Notes: generated by a model from the letters alone, not told the origin. A stretch of DNA of 64,000 nucleotides from Comamonas odontotermitis (GCF_020080045.1 NZ_CP083451.1:3273001-3337000); one strand, 5' to 3'. Numbered from the stretch's first letter, positions 8,719 to 17,293 are shown. Numbers and translations: made by a program.

Positions 8719-9309
8719 TCAACCTTTCAGGCCCAGCCGCCTCCAAAGCTCATCGCGCGCCGCGTCCTGAGCTGCAGTGATCGAACTCGAAGCACTGCGC
8801 ACGAATGCAAAGCCGGGGATCTGCTTGGGCGTGGGCAGCGGCACGTAATAGGCATCCTTCTCGGCCTGGGAAGCACGTCGCCCCGGTTTCTTGGTGCCGT
8901 CCATTCCAGGCCGCACCATTGGCCCCATGCCGTCCGGGCGCATGCGATAGCGCTGCATCCAGCCAAATTCAAGCAAATGCCCGTGGGGGGCCTTCTTGTG
9001 GTTCCAGCTAACGTGATACTCGACCCGCAGGCCCTCAACCGAGTTTTCCGGGCTGTATGCCTGGTAGATCGATCGGTCCAGATTGCCTGTAACCCTGCCC
9101 ATGGTCGACACGTTGAGCTTTACCCGGTCATACAGAACCTGCGCGCCCGCCTGGGCGGCTGGCCGGATTGCCTGCTCAATGTCCTCCTCCAGCGCGTCCA
9201 GGCCATCAAACATGCCGCCAAGGTCCGCATCAATGCCGAAGCTGCTGTTGCCCTTGAGCACTTTGGATCGGCCATTGCCGCCCTTCGTTGACAGCGTGCG
9301 CCGGGCCAT
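8719..9309 (-). CDS. HK97 gp10-like tail component
   Basis: A protein of 196 residues starting MARRTLSTKGGNGRSK. The middle (residues about 28-100) has the HK97-gp10-like pattern: FDGLDALEEDIEQAIRPAAQAGAQVLYDRV, then a region ending GHLLEFG. This family makes a head-tail junction or tail terminator component of siphoviruses. The C-terminal part (FAFVRSA...DELWRRLGLKG) is helical. It sits between the connector genes and DUF3168, the standard order. Confidence 0.85.
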   Translation of the reverse strand: MARRTLSTKGGNGRSKVLKGNSSFGIDADLGGMFDGLDALEEDIEQAIRPAAQAGAQVLYDRVKLNVSTMGRVTGNLDRSIYQAYSPENSVEGLRVEYHVSWNHKKAPHGHLLEFGWMQRYRMRPDGMGPMVRPGMDGTKKPGRRASQAEKDAYYVPLPTPKQIPGFAFVRSASSSITAAQDAARDELWRRLGLKG

Positions 9310-9311
9310 GG

Positions 9312-9566
9312 TCAGCTCTTGAACAGCACAGCGTCAGTGCCAGCAGCCATTGCGGCCTCGACCGCAGCCGGGTCAGACTTCAGCCACGCCTTGTTGGCCT
9401 TGGCAACATCGGCAGGTACGCCAATGATCAGCAGCCCAGCGGCATAGCCATATGGGCCAAAACTGCCCCGCGCAGTGGAGAGGACCGTAATCGGGTCGTT
9501 GCCTGCTGCTTCTGGCTTGGCCGTGACAGGCTTGGCCTGATTCGGCGTATCTCGGGATTTCGTCAT
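9312..9566 (-). CDS. Small hypothetical phage head-tail region protein
   Basis: An 84-residue protein starting MTKSRDTPNQAKPVTAKPEAAG, with a Lys/Pro/Ala-rich N terminus and a compact remainder (GPYGYAAGLLIIGVPADVAKANKAWLKSDPAAVEAAMAAGT). The start overlaps the end of the head-tail adaptor by four bases, so it is translated with the morphogenesis genes. I do not recognise a family. The position suggests a minor structural or assembly role. Confidence 0.7.
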   Translation of the reverse strand: MTKSRDTPNQAKPVTAKPEAAGNDPITVLSTARGSFGPYGYAAGLLIIGVPADVAKANKAWLKSDPAAVEAAMAAGTDAVLFKS

Positions 9567-9889
9567 GTCTTTTCCTCACAAACGAGGTCTATAAATTCGC
9601 GCTTTCCATCAACCGAAAGCGGACCGGCCTTGATTTCGTAGACGCGCGCGCCATGCACAACCCGCATGCCTGGGGCAACATCGGTGCGGTAACGGATGCG
9701 AATAGAGGTGCGAATCACCGAGGTTTGTGCGCCCGCCTTGATCGTGGCTAGGCCCGAAGGCTGGCGAATGTCGGCCCAGGGCTCGCACACCAACACCCAT
9801 TGATCTGGAAGCGGCTCATGCCATTCGTTCTCAGCGGGGCCTTGCTTCTCGACCCGCACCTTGTTTCGCAGTTGGCCAGCAGTGGTCAT
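9563..9889 (-). CDS. Phage head-tail adaptor (head closure protein)
   Basis: A protein of 108 residues starting MTTAGQLRNKVRVEKQGP. The pattern (A..LR..V.....G....W......W.......WADI...SG......G.....V....IRIRYRTDVAPGMRVVHGARVYEIKA) is typical of the Phage_H_T_join family (SPP1 gp16-like), which closes the head after packaging. It ends in IDLVCEE. It directly follows the gp6-like connector with a 2-base gap. Confidence 0.87.
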   Translation of the reverse strand: MTTAGQLRNKVRVEKQGPAENEWHEPLPDQWVLVCEPWADIRQPSGLATIKAGAQTSVIRTSIRIRYRTDVAPGMRVVHGARVYEIKAGPLSVDGKREFIDLVCEEKT

Positions 9890-9891
9890 AC

Positions 9892-10233
9892 TCAGACTCC
9901 ATTGATGATGCGGTGAGGCCGCAGAAGCGACCGCGCACCCAGAGGCAGCCGCGCGACCGAAAGGCCCGTCACCACATCCTCGCGGTTGGCGTACAGGTGG
10001 CCCAGCGTCAGCAGAATTGCTGCTTTGATGGCGTCGTTGACCACCATCGGGCTAGCTCCGGCAGCGCCAGCAGCCACAGCCGCGTCAAGCGCCGCCTGAT
10101 CTGCGAACACCTTGCGGTTGAGGTAGTCCATGGCGGATTGCTCCGCTGCGCCCTGGTACAGGGTAATCAGAGCATCCTCCTGACCGGCCTCTACTCGCAG
10201 ATGGGCGAGCACTTCGGGGGTGGTCAGGAACAT
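9892..10233 (-). CDS. Phage head-tail connector, gp6-like
   Basis: A protein of 113 residues starting MFLTTPEVLAHLRVEAGQEDALITLYQGAAEQSAMDYLN. This matches the phage gp6-like head-tail connector family (HK97 gp6, SPP1 gp15), which forms a ring below the portal. The C-terminal half (DAIKAAILLTLGHLYANRED) is the conserved helical part. It sits between the capsid and head closure genes as expected. Confidence 0.88.
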   Translation of the reverse strand: MFLTTPEVLAHLRVEAGQEDALITLYQGAAEQSAMDYLNRKVFADQAALDAAVAAGAAGASPMVVNDAIKAAILLTLGHLYANREDVVTGLSVARLPLGARSLLRPHRIINGV

Positions 10234-10236
10234 GGT

Positions 10237-10401
10237 TTAGGCCTCCGGCTTGGCGGGCTTCTGCGCAGCGGGCTTGGCGTCCACTGCCTTCAGCTCAATA
10301 GCCGCGGCTTCCAGCTCAGGCGGGATTTCGTCGCCAGGGTTGAATGTGGTCGGGTAGATTTCGCCGCTCTTGACGCCATCGAATTGCTTGGTTGCTTTCA
10401 T
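10237..10401 (-). CDS. Small hypothetical protein after the capsid gene
   Basis: A 54-residue protein, MKATKQFDGVKSGEIYPTTFNPGD with an Ala/Lys/Pro-rich tail. Start at 10401 follows an AGGAG ribosome site; the longer upstream frame is not supported. The gene is 3 bases from the gp6-like connector. Small proteins of this kind often follow HK97-type capsid genes and may be a head decoration or connector accessory. I do not recognise the family with certainty. Confidence 0.7.
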   Translation of the reverse strand: MKATKQFDGVKSGEIYPTTFNPGDEIPPELEAAAIELKAVDAKPAAQKPAKPEA

Positions 10402-10424
10402 TGCTTGCTCCTGAAATGAAGAGG

Positions 10425-10442
10425 GAGGCCGAAGCCCCCCCA
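10425..10442 (-). terminator. UUCG-type hairpin after the capsid gene
   Basis: On the minus strand a GC-rich stem (GGGGGGC with GCCTCCC) closes a TTCG tetraloop and is followed by a T-containing stretch. It lies between the capsid stop and the next start. It may dampen read-through or protect the capsid mRNA 3' end. Confidence 0.4.
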
Positions 10443-10457
10443 GGGTTACACCGTGGC

Positions 10458-11630
10458 TTACGCAGCGACCTTCAGAGCGCGCAGGCACTCTGGGTTTTGC
10501 ACGCCGCCGCCCACACGCTTAGTGGTGTAGAACAGCACATAGGGCTTCTTCGTGTACGGATCGCGCAGCACGCGGATGCCCATGCGGTCGATGATCAGAT
10601 AGCCGCGCTTGAAGTCGCCAAACAGGATGGGCAGCGAATTTGCGGCCACATCAGGCATGTTTTCGTCCTCAGCCAAGCCATAGCCGTGCAGGGTTGCAGG
10701 CTGGCCAGCCTGGGCAGAGGGCTGCCACAGGTAGTTGCCTTGTCCGTCCTTCAACTTGCGCAGCTTGGCGATGGTCAGGTTGTTGGTCAGGAACTGGGCG
10801 TTCTGGCGGTACTTCTTGGGCAGGCCATAGATCAGATCCAGCACAGCATCAGAGCCAATATCGGCTGCTGCACCACTGTTGATCGCCTTGATGGCGCCAA
10901 ATGGGTGCTTGGCCGCGTTGGAGCCGCCCGTCACGTAGGTCAGGATGCCAGCGGGCTTCTTGACGCCATCGCCGCTGATGAAAGCCACGCCCTCTTGCTC
11001 AGCGAATTCAGCCTGCACCTCCGATGCCAGCCAGGCCTCGATGTTGATTTCTGCATCGTCCAGAATCTGCTGGGTGGCAGCAGGGTTGGCGTAGATTTCA
11101 CCGTGCCCGAAGCCCAGCTCAGCCAGCACAGGGGTGGCGGTCTCGGGGCGCACGTCCGTTTCGCCCACCCAGCCGGAGCCAGTGCCGCCCATGTTGAACA
11201 GCTTCTTCCAACCTGCTTTGCTGGTGACCTGCACCTGGGCGAGTTGGCGCATGGGCGATTCTTCGCGCAGCTTGTCAGTGATGGTGCCATCCCATTCCAC
11301 GGGGGTCAGGTAGCCGCCTTCTTCCGCCGTGCCCTTGTTGAGGGCAGCTTGCACGTCGCCCTTGCGCATGTGAGCCTCGAAGGAGCTGGTGTACTCCTTG
11401 TCGCGCAGCGCCTTGGTGCCGGTGCCCATCTGGGCAGATGCGATCTTGGTATGGGCGTCTTCCACTTCCTTTTGCAGGCGATCAATGTTGGCATTGATCT
11501 TGTCCTGCTTGGCCAGGAAGTCGGCGGTGCTATTGCCGTCTTTCAGAGCCTTCAGCTCTTGCGTGTGGGTGCTCTTGAACTCTTCGAACGAGCGGCCCAG
11601 GTCTTCAATGGTCTTGTTGATGTCGGTCAT
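10458..11630 (-). CDS. Major capsid protein, HK97 family
   Basis: A protein of 390 residues. The first about 60 residues (MTDINKTIEDLGRSFEEFK, DRLQKEVEDAHTKI) are a coiled coil, the delta or scaffolding domain that the prohead protease removes. The mature HK97 fold begins near residue 95 (GTAEEGGYLTPVEW) and includes WVGET, DAEINIEAWLASEVQAEFAEQEG and PAGILTYV, all typical of the HK97 major capsid family. Its start overlaps the stop of the protease gene by four bases, coupling translation of the two. Confidence 0.97.
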   Translation of the reverse strand: MTDINKTIEDLGRSFEEFKSTHTQELKALKDGNSTADFLAKQDKINANIDRLQKEVEDAHTKIASAQMGTGTKALRDKEYTSSFEAHMRKGDVQAALNKGTAEEGGYLTPVEWDGTITDKLREESPMRQLAQVQVTSKAGWKKLFNMGGTGSGWVGETDVRPETATPVLAELGFGHGEIYANPAATQQILDDAEINIEAWLASEVQAEFAEQEGVAFISGDGVKKPAGILTYVTGGSNAAKHPFGAIKAINSGAAADIGSDAVLDLIYGLPKKYRQNAQFLTNNLTIAKLRKLKDGQGNYLWQPSAQAGQPATLHGYGLAEDENMPDVAANSLPILFGDFKRGYLIIDRMGIRVLRDPYTKKPYVLFYTTKRVGGGVQNPECLRALKVAA

Positions 11631-12490
11631 TTTGTGCCTTTCATGGTGGCAATGAGGTCTTGCAGCGCTTGCGCTGCTACGGGTTTTGCTGCCGAGTCAC
11701 TCAGGCCGCCATTGCCAGCCGAATCGCTCAGGCTGGACTTGAAATCAGATAGAACGCGCTGCGCCTCGCTACGAGGCAAGCCGCTTGCGCGCAATGCGGC
11801 CTCGATGCGGCGGACCGCTGAGGCCTGGGTGTCAGCGCCGTGCTTGATGGCGGCATCCTCTAGCAGGGAGTCGGCCCAGCCGTCCGCCACTGCTGCAGAG
11901 CCGCCAATCCAGCTCTCTTTGTCCATCAGGGTTGTGATGCGCTTGAGGTCTACGCCCGTGCGCTCCTGGTACACATCAGCCATGGCCGCATCAAAGGGCG
12001 CCATCTGCTCACTCAGCGCGGCAAAGTCGTGGCGGTTGCCAGCGGCCAAGCACCAGCAGTTGTGAATCATCAGGAACGATGGGCGCCCTATGCGGATCTC
12101 GTCGCCCGCCATGGCGATCACAGAGGCCGCGCTGGCAGCAATGCCCAGAATGTTCACCGTGACGCGGCCCGGATGCATGCGCAGCTGGTTGTAGATGGCG
12201 ATCCCCTCGAACATGTCGCCGCCTGGGCTGTTCATGTTCACGGTTACGTCCCGGTCGCCAATGGCGCGCAAGGCGCCAGCAATCCGGTTCGCTGTGACGC
12301 CCTCCCCAGTCCACCAGTCCTCGCCGATCACATCCAGAATGCTGATCACGTTGTCTGGCGAGTCGCCTGCTGCAGCCTGTATGCCCGGCGTCCAGCGCGA
12401 CATGGCGCTGGGCAAGACATAGGACTGGATGTGCCCACGAATGCCCGCGTATGCGCTCGCATTCAGCTCAGGTAGTTTCTTTAGGCTCAT
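11627..12490 (-). CDS. Prohead maturation protease, ClpP/S14 family
   Basis: A protein of 287 residues. It contains a ClpP-like core: NSPGGDMFEGIAIYNQL, the nucleophile region GIAASAASVIAMAGDEI (Ser of the second S) and the catalytic His in FLMIHNCW. It cleaves the capsid scaffold domain and itself during head maturation. The C-terminal 90 residues are Ala/Ser/Asp-rich and likely a disposable scaffold-type tail. It lies between portal and capsid genes with four-base overlaps at both ends. Confidence 0.93.
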   Translation of the reverse strand: MSLKKLPELNASAYAGIRGHIQSYVLPSAMSRWTPGIQAAAGDSPDNVISILDVIGEDWWTGEGVTANRIAGALRAIGDRDVTVNMNSPGGDMFEGIAIYNQLRMHPGRVTVNILGIAASAASVIAMAGDEIRIGRPSFLMIHNCWCLAAGNRHDFAALSEQMAPFDAAMADVYQERTGVDLKRITTLMDKESWIGGSAAVADGWADSLLEDAAIKHGADTQASAVRRIEAALRASGLPRSEAQRVLSDFKSSLSDSAGNGGLSDSAAKPVAAQALQDLIATMKGTK

Positions 12491-13758
12491 CTTTTTGCCT
12501 TCTTTCCCGTGGGCTCGCCCAGGGTGTTGAACTTCGGATTCGGGTCAGCGGGGTATTCCGCCAGGTCCCGGATTTCGTTGGCGTTGTGCCATGGCTGGTG
12601 CCCACCAGCGCCCAGGGCCTTGGCGAAGTAGTCCGCCTGGTCCTTGAGGGTGCCGCGCAGCAGTGCACGCACGTTGAACTTGAAATACAGGCTCTCGCGC
12701 TCCTTGTCGGTCAGGAGGGTGCGGGCCAGGGCCTCTTCCCAGGACTGAAACCGGCTGGCCAGCGTGTACTGCACAAAGAAGATGCCCAGTTGCTCGATGC
12801 CAGAGCCCCAGCTGGTGTCATCCATCATCAGGAGGGGTCGCGGCACGCCGTACAGGCGGGCAACCTCCTCAATCTGGTGGTTGCGGTTCTCAATGTTCTG
12901 GCCATCACGGGCCGTGGAGCCGAATTGCTTGGCCTTGGCGCCATCTTCCAGAATCATCCACTTGTTGGCGTTTTCGGCCCCCGTGTAGTCCTCGTCCATG
13001 GATTGCTTCATGCGCTTGAAAGCTGGCTCGGATAGCTCGCCCTCAACCTCGATTGCGCCACCAGCCATCACGCCAGTGCGGAACACGTTAGAGGCCGCAC
13101 GCTGCGCACCGGCTGCCAGGTCGAACACCTCAGAGGACAGTTTTCGGCGCGAGAGGCCCTCGATGCCATCCAGCGACAGGTCGCGGATATGCAAGATTTC
13201 CTCTTGGTCCAGGGTGAGCTGGCCGCCGTTCTCCGTTGTGCATTGGTACTGCATGCGCCAGCCCGGGCCCAGCTTCCCAGTTACCCGCCCCTTCTCGAAG
13301 GGGATGAGGTGAATCGGGCGGCCTCCGGAGCGGATGACGCGCGCATAGGCGTTGCCTTCCGTCTCCAGCAAAAGCTCCATCTGGCTCTTGAACTCCATGG
13401 GAGTCTGGTAGGGGTTTGGCTTGATGCGCACCAGCTTGTGGGCCGCGTGATCAGTCGCCTTTTGCTTGTCGTTTCCCTCTCGGTAGAGGCTCAAGGGCAG
13501 CATGCCCAGGCCATTGCAGATCAGGGTGAGGCAGCGCAGCGCAGCGGTGTTGCGCAGCATTTGGTTGCCCGTTGCGCTGCTGCCAGATCGCATGAATTCG
13601 AGGAAAGCCGGATCATTCAGCCCCTGAAATACCTGCCCCTCCGCCCGGTATGCAGGCGCCGAGGTGGCGTGCTGCATGACTGGCTCCAGGCGCTCCAGCG
13701 GTTCAGGCGGGCGCGACTGTGCCTCCGGATTTCTCCGGAACATGTCCAATAGTTTCAT
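12487..13758 (-). CDS. Portal protein, HK97 family
   Basis: A protein of 423 residues starting MKLLDMFRRNPEA. It has typical HK97-type portal segments: LRCLTLICNGLGMLPLSLYR, PNPYQTPMEFKSQMELLLETEGNAYA, HLIPFEKGRV, ILHIRDLSLDGIEGLS and a C-terminal crown region ending TLGEPTGKKAKR. It forms the 12-subunit ring for DNA entry and for attachment of the tail connector. It lies between TerL and the protease, the conserved order. Confidence 0.95.
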   Translation of the reverse strand: MKLLDMFRRNPEAQSRPPEPLERLEPVMQHATSAPAYRAEGQVFQGLNDPAFLEFMRSGSSATGNQMLRNTAALRCLTLICNGLGMLPLSLYREGNDKQKATDHAAHKLVRIKPNPYQTPMEFKSQMELLLETEGNAYARVIRSGGRPIHLIPFEKGRVTGKLGPGWRMQYQCTTENGGQLTLDQEEILHIRDLSLDGIEGLSRRKLSSEVFDLAAGAQRAASNVFRTGVMAGGAIEVEGELSEPAFKRMKQSMDEDYTGAENANKWMILEDGAKAKQFGSTARDGQNIENRNHQIEEVARLYGVPRPLLMMDDTSWGSGIEQLGIFFVQYTLASRFQSWEEALARTLLTDKERESLYFKFNVRALLRGTLKDQADYFAKALGAGGHQPWHNANEIRDLAEYPADPNPKFNTLGEPTGKKAKR

Positions 13759-13769
13759 TGAGTCGTACC

Positions 13770-15449
13770 CTATAAAAACCTGATGCCGCGCCGCTCGTAG
13801 ACCGATTTGCGCTTGGCTTCAGGGTTGGTCGCCATCAGCGTGACTGCATTGAGTGTTGCCATGAGCGGGTCAATCTTTGCGCTACCGCTGGCTTGCTTGG
13901 TGATCAATTGGGCATTGCCTCGCGGCTCAACCTTGGCATTGCCCACACTCCAGGCCATCAGCGGCGCGCCAGCATGGGTCAATTCACCGTCTTTCAGCGC
14001 CAGCTCAGCAACAGCAATGGCGCCGGTCAGCTTCCAGCCCTGAGAGATGCCGATAATCAGCTCCTCCGGGATGCCAGCATCCACCAGCGCCGTGAACACC
14101 ACCTTGTGCGTGCGCTCAGGGTCCAGACCGATCTTGGCGAGCAGCCCCGCGTCGTAGATCTCCTTGCACAGTGCGGCAACTTCTTCAACGTCTTGGCGCG
14201 GTCTTTCGACAATCACCAGGTCGCCGTCTTTCACGAAGTCCAGATACTTGGCCTCGTCCGACTTGCGCCGCTCGATGCCGATGGGGTGAACCCAGGCCCG
14301 ATTCCACAACAAGCAGCTTTGCTGGCCGGTCAACCTGCCCTCGACCGCGAAGCCCAGCAAGTCATCCAGGCCTCCGCCGTCGATGCCGACTGTCACCACC
14401 TCGCATTCGCGTTTGATGCGGGCCAGCGTCACGCTCCGGTCGCCGTTCTGCTCCCAGAAGTCGGCGCCGGTCCAGCGGTTGGCATGCAGGTTCTGCCCAA
14501 TCTGAACATTCAGGTGCTTGGCCCGTATGTCTCGGACGGCGTGCTCGCCGGATTCCTCCGCCTCTTGAATCTTCTGCGCGATGACCTCCGCATCAACCGA
14601 CACATTCCAATTTGGGTTGGTGATGTATGCGTTATCGAGATCCTCGTAGGCCTTGGCCTCCAGCATGTGGTCTGGAAACTCGTAGATCACAGGCAAAAAT
14701 CGCTTGTCGACTACTTTTCCGTCTCGTACCTTGCGGGCATAGGTCAGCTTGTCTAGGAACACCCCAGCAGGCGGCTCAGCCGATTGTGTGGTGCAGTAGA
14801 AAACAAAGCCCTCAGGACGCGATGCAATTCCGCCCGTCGCCTCGGTGAGCATAGCTGCAGCCTTGGCGCTCTTGCCGAACTCATGAAGCTCATCGACAAA
14901 CACCCCGGTCGCCTTCTTGCCGGTGACTGTTGCGCTATCTGCAGCAACCACTTTCAGCGTGGCATTGGTCAGCCGGTCGGTGACCGTCTTGTAATACTGT
15001 TGCTCATGGAAGCGGGCGGACAACTCCTCGTCAGCCAGGATCATTTCCCGAATAGGCTTGTACGCGTTGTCTGCCGCTTCTTTGGTTGGCGCAAGAATGA
15101 TGAACTCCGCAGCCGTCCGGGTGTTGAGAATAAGCGCCGTGAGCATTACCCCCGCCGCGATCATAGACTTCCCGTTTTTCTTGCTGACCATCAACAGATA
15201 GTTGGTGATCAGACGACGCTTGCGCTCTGGGTCGTATGAACCAAACAGCGCGGCAACAAGCTCATTTACCCACGGCAAACAAGCTTCGCCCATAGTTGGA
15301 CCACCATCAGCGTCCATCATCCGGAGGGCGCCAAACACATCCATTGCATCAGCAGCGACCTCGGGAAATAACGGCTTGACCGGCACCATGGACTGACGCG
15401 CAACAATGCGCTCCTCCCAGTCCGGGAGGCTTGTGGTCCACTCCATCAC
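13770..15449 (-). CDS. Terminase large subunit
   Basis: A protein of 559 residues. The ATPase domain shows the Walker A-like VSKKNGKS (near residue 90) and Walker B GVFVDELHEF. The C-terminal nuclease half contains VGIDGGGLDD and later acidic residues (GLDPER) suited to metal binding. It resembles the Terminase_1 (P27/HK97-like) group. It packages DNA into the prohead through the portal. The start overlaps the small subunit stop by four bases (ATGA). Confidence 0.95.
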   Translation of the reverse strand: MMEWTTSLPDWEERIVARQSMVPVKPLFPEVAADAMDVFGALRMMDADGGPTMGEACLPWVNELVAALFGSYDPERKRRLITNYLLMVSKKNGKSMIAAGVMLTALILNTRTAAEFIILAPTKEAADNAYKPIREMILADEELSARFHEQQYYKTVTDRLTNATLKVVAADSATVTGKKATGVFVDELHEFGKSAKAAAMLTEATGGIASRPEGFVFYCTTQSAEPPAGVFLDKLTYARKVRDGKVVDKRFLPVIYEFPDHMLEAKAYEDLDNAYITNPNWNVSVDAEVIAQKIQEAEESGEHAVRDIRAKHLNVQIGQNLHANRWTGADFWEQNGDRSVTLARIKRECEVVTVGIDGGGLDDLLGFAVEGRLTGQQSCLLWNRAWVHPIGIERRKSDEAKYLDFVKDGDLVIVERPRQDVEEVAALCKEIYDAGLLAKIGLDPERTHKVVFTALVDAGIPEELIIGISQGWKLTGAIAVAELALKDGELTHAGAPLMAWSVGNAKVEPRGNAQLITKQASGSAKIDPLMATLNAVTLMATNPEAKRKSVYERRGIRFL

Positions 15450-15874
15450 TTCACCGCCCTAAGGCCAAACTTGCCAGTAGCCGCCTTTTCAGCAGCCTCT
15501 TGCCTTGCGTCCTTTTTACCGCCCTCGCCCTTTTTGGCGAACTCGAATGGCATCAGGGCTTTGGCAGCATCGATACGCAGCCTGGGATCTAGGGCGACAT
15601 CATTCATTGCCGCCATCAGGAACACGCGCGGGTCCTTATGCGCCATTGCCTGGTTGAGGTCAAACGAAGGGCGATCATCCGGAGGGGCCTCGCCCGCGTC
15701 CTTGGCCTTCTTGTGCTTTTTGATGTACTCAGCCACCTCAGCATCTTTAACAAGCCTTGAGCCTGCCGCTGATGCGGTTGCTGAGCTGTAACCTGCGGCG
15801 ATTGCCGCGTCTTTATTCGACTTGCCAGCCAAAACGGCATTGGCGAACAGTCGCTTCTTGCCTGTTAAAGCCAT
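15446..15874 (-). CDS. Terminase small subunit
   Basis: A protein of 142 residues starting MALTGKKRLFANAVLAGKSNKDAAIAAGYS. This is the helix-turn-helix of the Terminase_2 type small subunit, which binds the packaging site. I prefer ATG 15874 over 15889 because a GGAGGA ribosome site fits it. A Pro/Asp-rich linker separates the N-terminal domain from the C-terminal helix. It is encoded directly before TerL. Confidence 0.88.
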   Translation of the reverse strand: MALTGKKRLFANAVLAGKSNKDAAIAAGYSSATASAAGSRLVKDAEVAEYIKKHKKAKDAGEAPPDDRPSFDLNQAMAHKDPRVFLMAAMNDVALDPRLRIDAAKALMPFEFAKKGEGGKKDARQEAAEKAATGKFGLRAVK

Positions 15875-15899
15875 TAACAAATCCTCCAATAGGGGAAAT

Positions 15900-15990
15900 T
15901 TTCCGCGCGTGCGGAACAGGTCGGTTTCCAGGGAGGCCGCCCCTCAGGACTTATCACACCCCCGGGGGGTATCGATGCCGCTGCGGCTTG
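15900..15990. other. Non-coding GC-rich gap between HNH nuclease and TerS; candidate cos region
   Basis: The stretch between the HNH stop and TerS start has no convincing gene. It contains a near-palindrome CACCCCCGGGGGG at about 15957-15969, and a second inverted element CCGCGCGTGCGG at 15902-15913. Cohesive-end phages with an HNH protein often carry cos close to the HNH-TerS junction. The identification as cos is only positional. Confidence 0.25.
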
Positions 15991-16030
15991 CCAGATCGCG
16001 CCAGGAGCATCGATCCTCTTGCACCTAGGG

Positions 16031-16351
16031 TCAACGCCCTGCGCTCCCTCTCGCCCTTGCCTGGGCTTCTCGCCTGGTCTTGTCCGCATGGCATGGGGTC
16101 TTGTGCAATGGCTGCAGGTTCGATTCATCGTTGCTGCCGCCCTGCTCCCGTGGGACGATGTGATCTATCTCATCTCGCCAGGGCAACCAGAGCAGCCCGC
16201 AGGCCGCGCACATGTAGTTGTACCGCTTGGCTACCCGCTCCCGCTTCGCCATCCATGAGCTGCCTCGCTCCATCTCTGTAGCGCCTGCCTTGGTGTCCAG
16301 CACAGGAACAGTGGAGCCCAACATGGGCAGGGTTGTCTTGAGCGTCTTCAT
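16031..16351 (-). CDS. HNH endonuclease associated with terminase
   Basis: A protein of 106 residues. The HNH motif is clear: CAACG, then DEIDHIVPREQGGSNDESNLQPLHKTPCHADKT, with paired cysteines and the DH...N...H catalytic core. In HK97-like phages a small HNH protein encoded beside the terminase is needed for specific cos cleavage and packaging. The start overlaps the stop of an upstream 57-residue zinc-finger-like gene by four bases. Confidence 0.92.
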   Translation of the reverse strand: MKTLKTTLPMLGSTVPVLDTKAGATEMERGSSWMAKRERVAKRYNYMCAACGLLWLPWRDEIDHIVPREQGGSNDESNLQPLHKTPCHADKTRREAQARARGSAGR

Positions 16352-16521
16352 TCAAGATACTCCTGCAAGAGGTCACTGACTGCTGGCCGATTGCAGTATT
16401 CGCAATGCTCAGGGCCAGGTTTGAGCAGTGCACCACATCCTTTGCAGCGCTCTCCCTCTGGGTCGATGATGATGTGGCGAGGATGCGCATCACACAGAAA
16501 CTGATAGCTTAATGTCTGCAT
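16348..16521 (-). CDS. Small zinc-finger-like phage protein (57 aa)
   Basis: A short open frame, MQTLSYQFLCDAHPRHIIID followed by CKGCG and CEYC, ending QEYLE. Two CxxC pairs separated by about 12 residues suggest a zinc ribbon. Its stop overlaps the HNH start by four bases (ATGA), which indicates translational coupling. It may assist terminase or HNH function, but this is inferred from position only. Confidence 0.7.
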   Translation of the reverse strand: MQTLSYQFLCDAHPRHIIIDPEGERCKGCGALLKPGPEHCEYCNRPAVSDLLQEYLE

Positions 16522-16750
16522 GGCTCTCTCCTATCGGGTGCAGGGGCTAGGCTCCAAGTGTGTAGGTCGCGTGTGCGGAGAGCCTGCCCTGCGGAAAAGA
16601 AACCGTCTTGGAATACGATGGGAGCTCTCACACAACCATCAATTTGACTAGGAAACGGCCTACATGCCCGTACTCCACACTCCTACAACAAGAACTTTTA
16701 GCATGTAGAAAATTACGGCTGTTTGGTGAAAAACTTGGGAGTAAACAACT
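16522..16750. other. Intergenic region without a clear gene
   Basis: About 230 bases between the divergent 57-aa gene and the plus-strand gene at 16751. I see a GGCTCTC/GAGAGCC inverted pair (about 16521-16583). I see no gene. It likely holds the promoter of the plus-strand cargo gene, and possibly packaging-site sequences. Confidence 0.35.
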
Positions 16751-17005
16751 GTGGAGATAGTCGATATTCACAGCATCAGTCCAGCCAACAAATGCTTGTT
16801 TGCCGACGGCACGAGCGTGGCTTGCTTTGCCTTGGTCTCATTGAGTGATCGAAGCACTGGAGGCAAGCATGTTGAGAAGCGAATCATTCCAATCAGGGAA
16901 GAAGACATTGGCTCCAATCTTTTGGGCCGGGATGTCCGCGACTTTGAAATAGCCATTGCCTTTATAGACACCTTCACTCAGCAAGGAAACTTTCATACGC
17001 ACTAA
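16751..17005 (+). CDS. Hypothetical cargo protein (84 aa) in reverse orientation to late genes
   Basis: An 84-residue frame starting with GTG (MEIVDIHSISPANKCLFADG) and ending GNFHTH. It is on the strand opposite to the late operon and its base composition is clearly more AT-rich than the neighbouring structural genes, which suggests a moron-type insertion. GGGAG lies about ten bases upstream. No family recognised and no membrane segment. The protein looks foldable (alternating hydrophobic strands), so I think it is real. Confidence 0.5.
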   Translation: MEIVDIHSISPANKCLFADGTSVACFALVSLSDRSTGGKHVEKRIIPIREEDIGSNLLGRDVRDFEIAIAFIDTFTQQGNFHTH

Positions 17006-17014
17006 GAGGGAGAG

Positions 17015-17293
17015 ATGTTAGACAAAAAGCTGATCAGTGGCCTAGTTCTCGCTGCAGCAACAAGCCACACTTTAAGTACATCAGTTAGGGATCAATTTTT
17101 CAGTGATCAGAGCTATGCGGCAACGTTAACTTGCACTGCCTCAAATTTACAAGCACTCCCTTGGTGCCAACTCACTTCGATGTCGTTTCTTCAGATTCAG
17201 GAACCGCAAACTGGAAACGAAAAAGCCCGCACTAGGCAAGGCTCGGTGTTGGTGGGCCCGGAAGGAATCGAACCCTCATCCTCCGGTTCGTAG
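17015..17293 (+). CDS. Doubtful small ORF running into an antisense tRNA
   Basis: ATG 17015 has a good GAGGGAGAG ribosome site and follows the 84-aa gene by nine bases. The N terminus (MLDKKLISGLVLAAATSHTL) is hydrophobic. The last 15 residues are the antisense translation of the tRNA-Arg gene (GPEGIEPSSS), so the present 92-aa end is probably artificial. It may be a gene truncated by recombination at the tRNA. Confidence 0.3.
   Translation: MLDKKLISGLVLAAATSHTLSTSVRDQFFSDQSYAATLTCTASNLQALPWCQLTSMSFLQIQEPQTGNEKARTRQGSVLVGPEGIEPSSSGS

Noticed and set aside
17221..17293. C-terminal GPEGIEPSSS of the plus-strand frame
   Set aside because: This is the antisense translation of tRNA-Arg, a frequent false protein ending.
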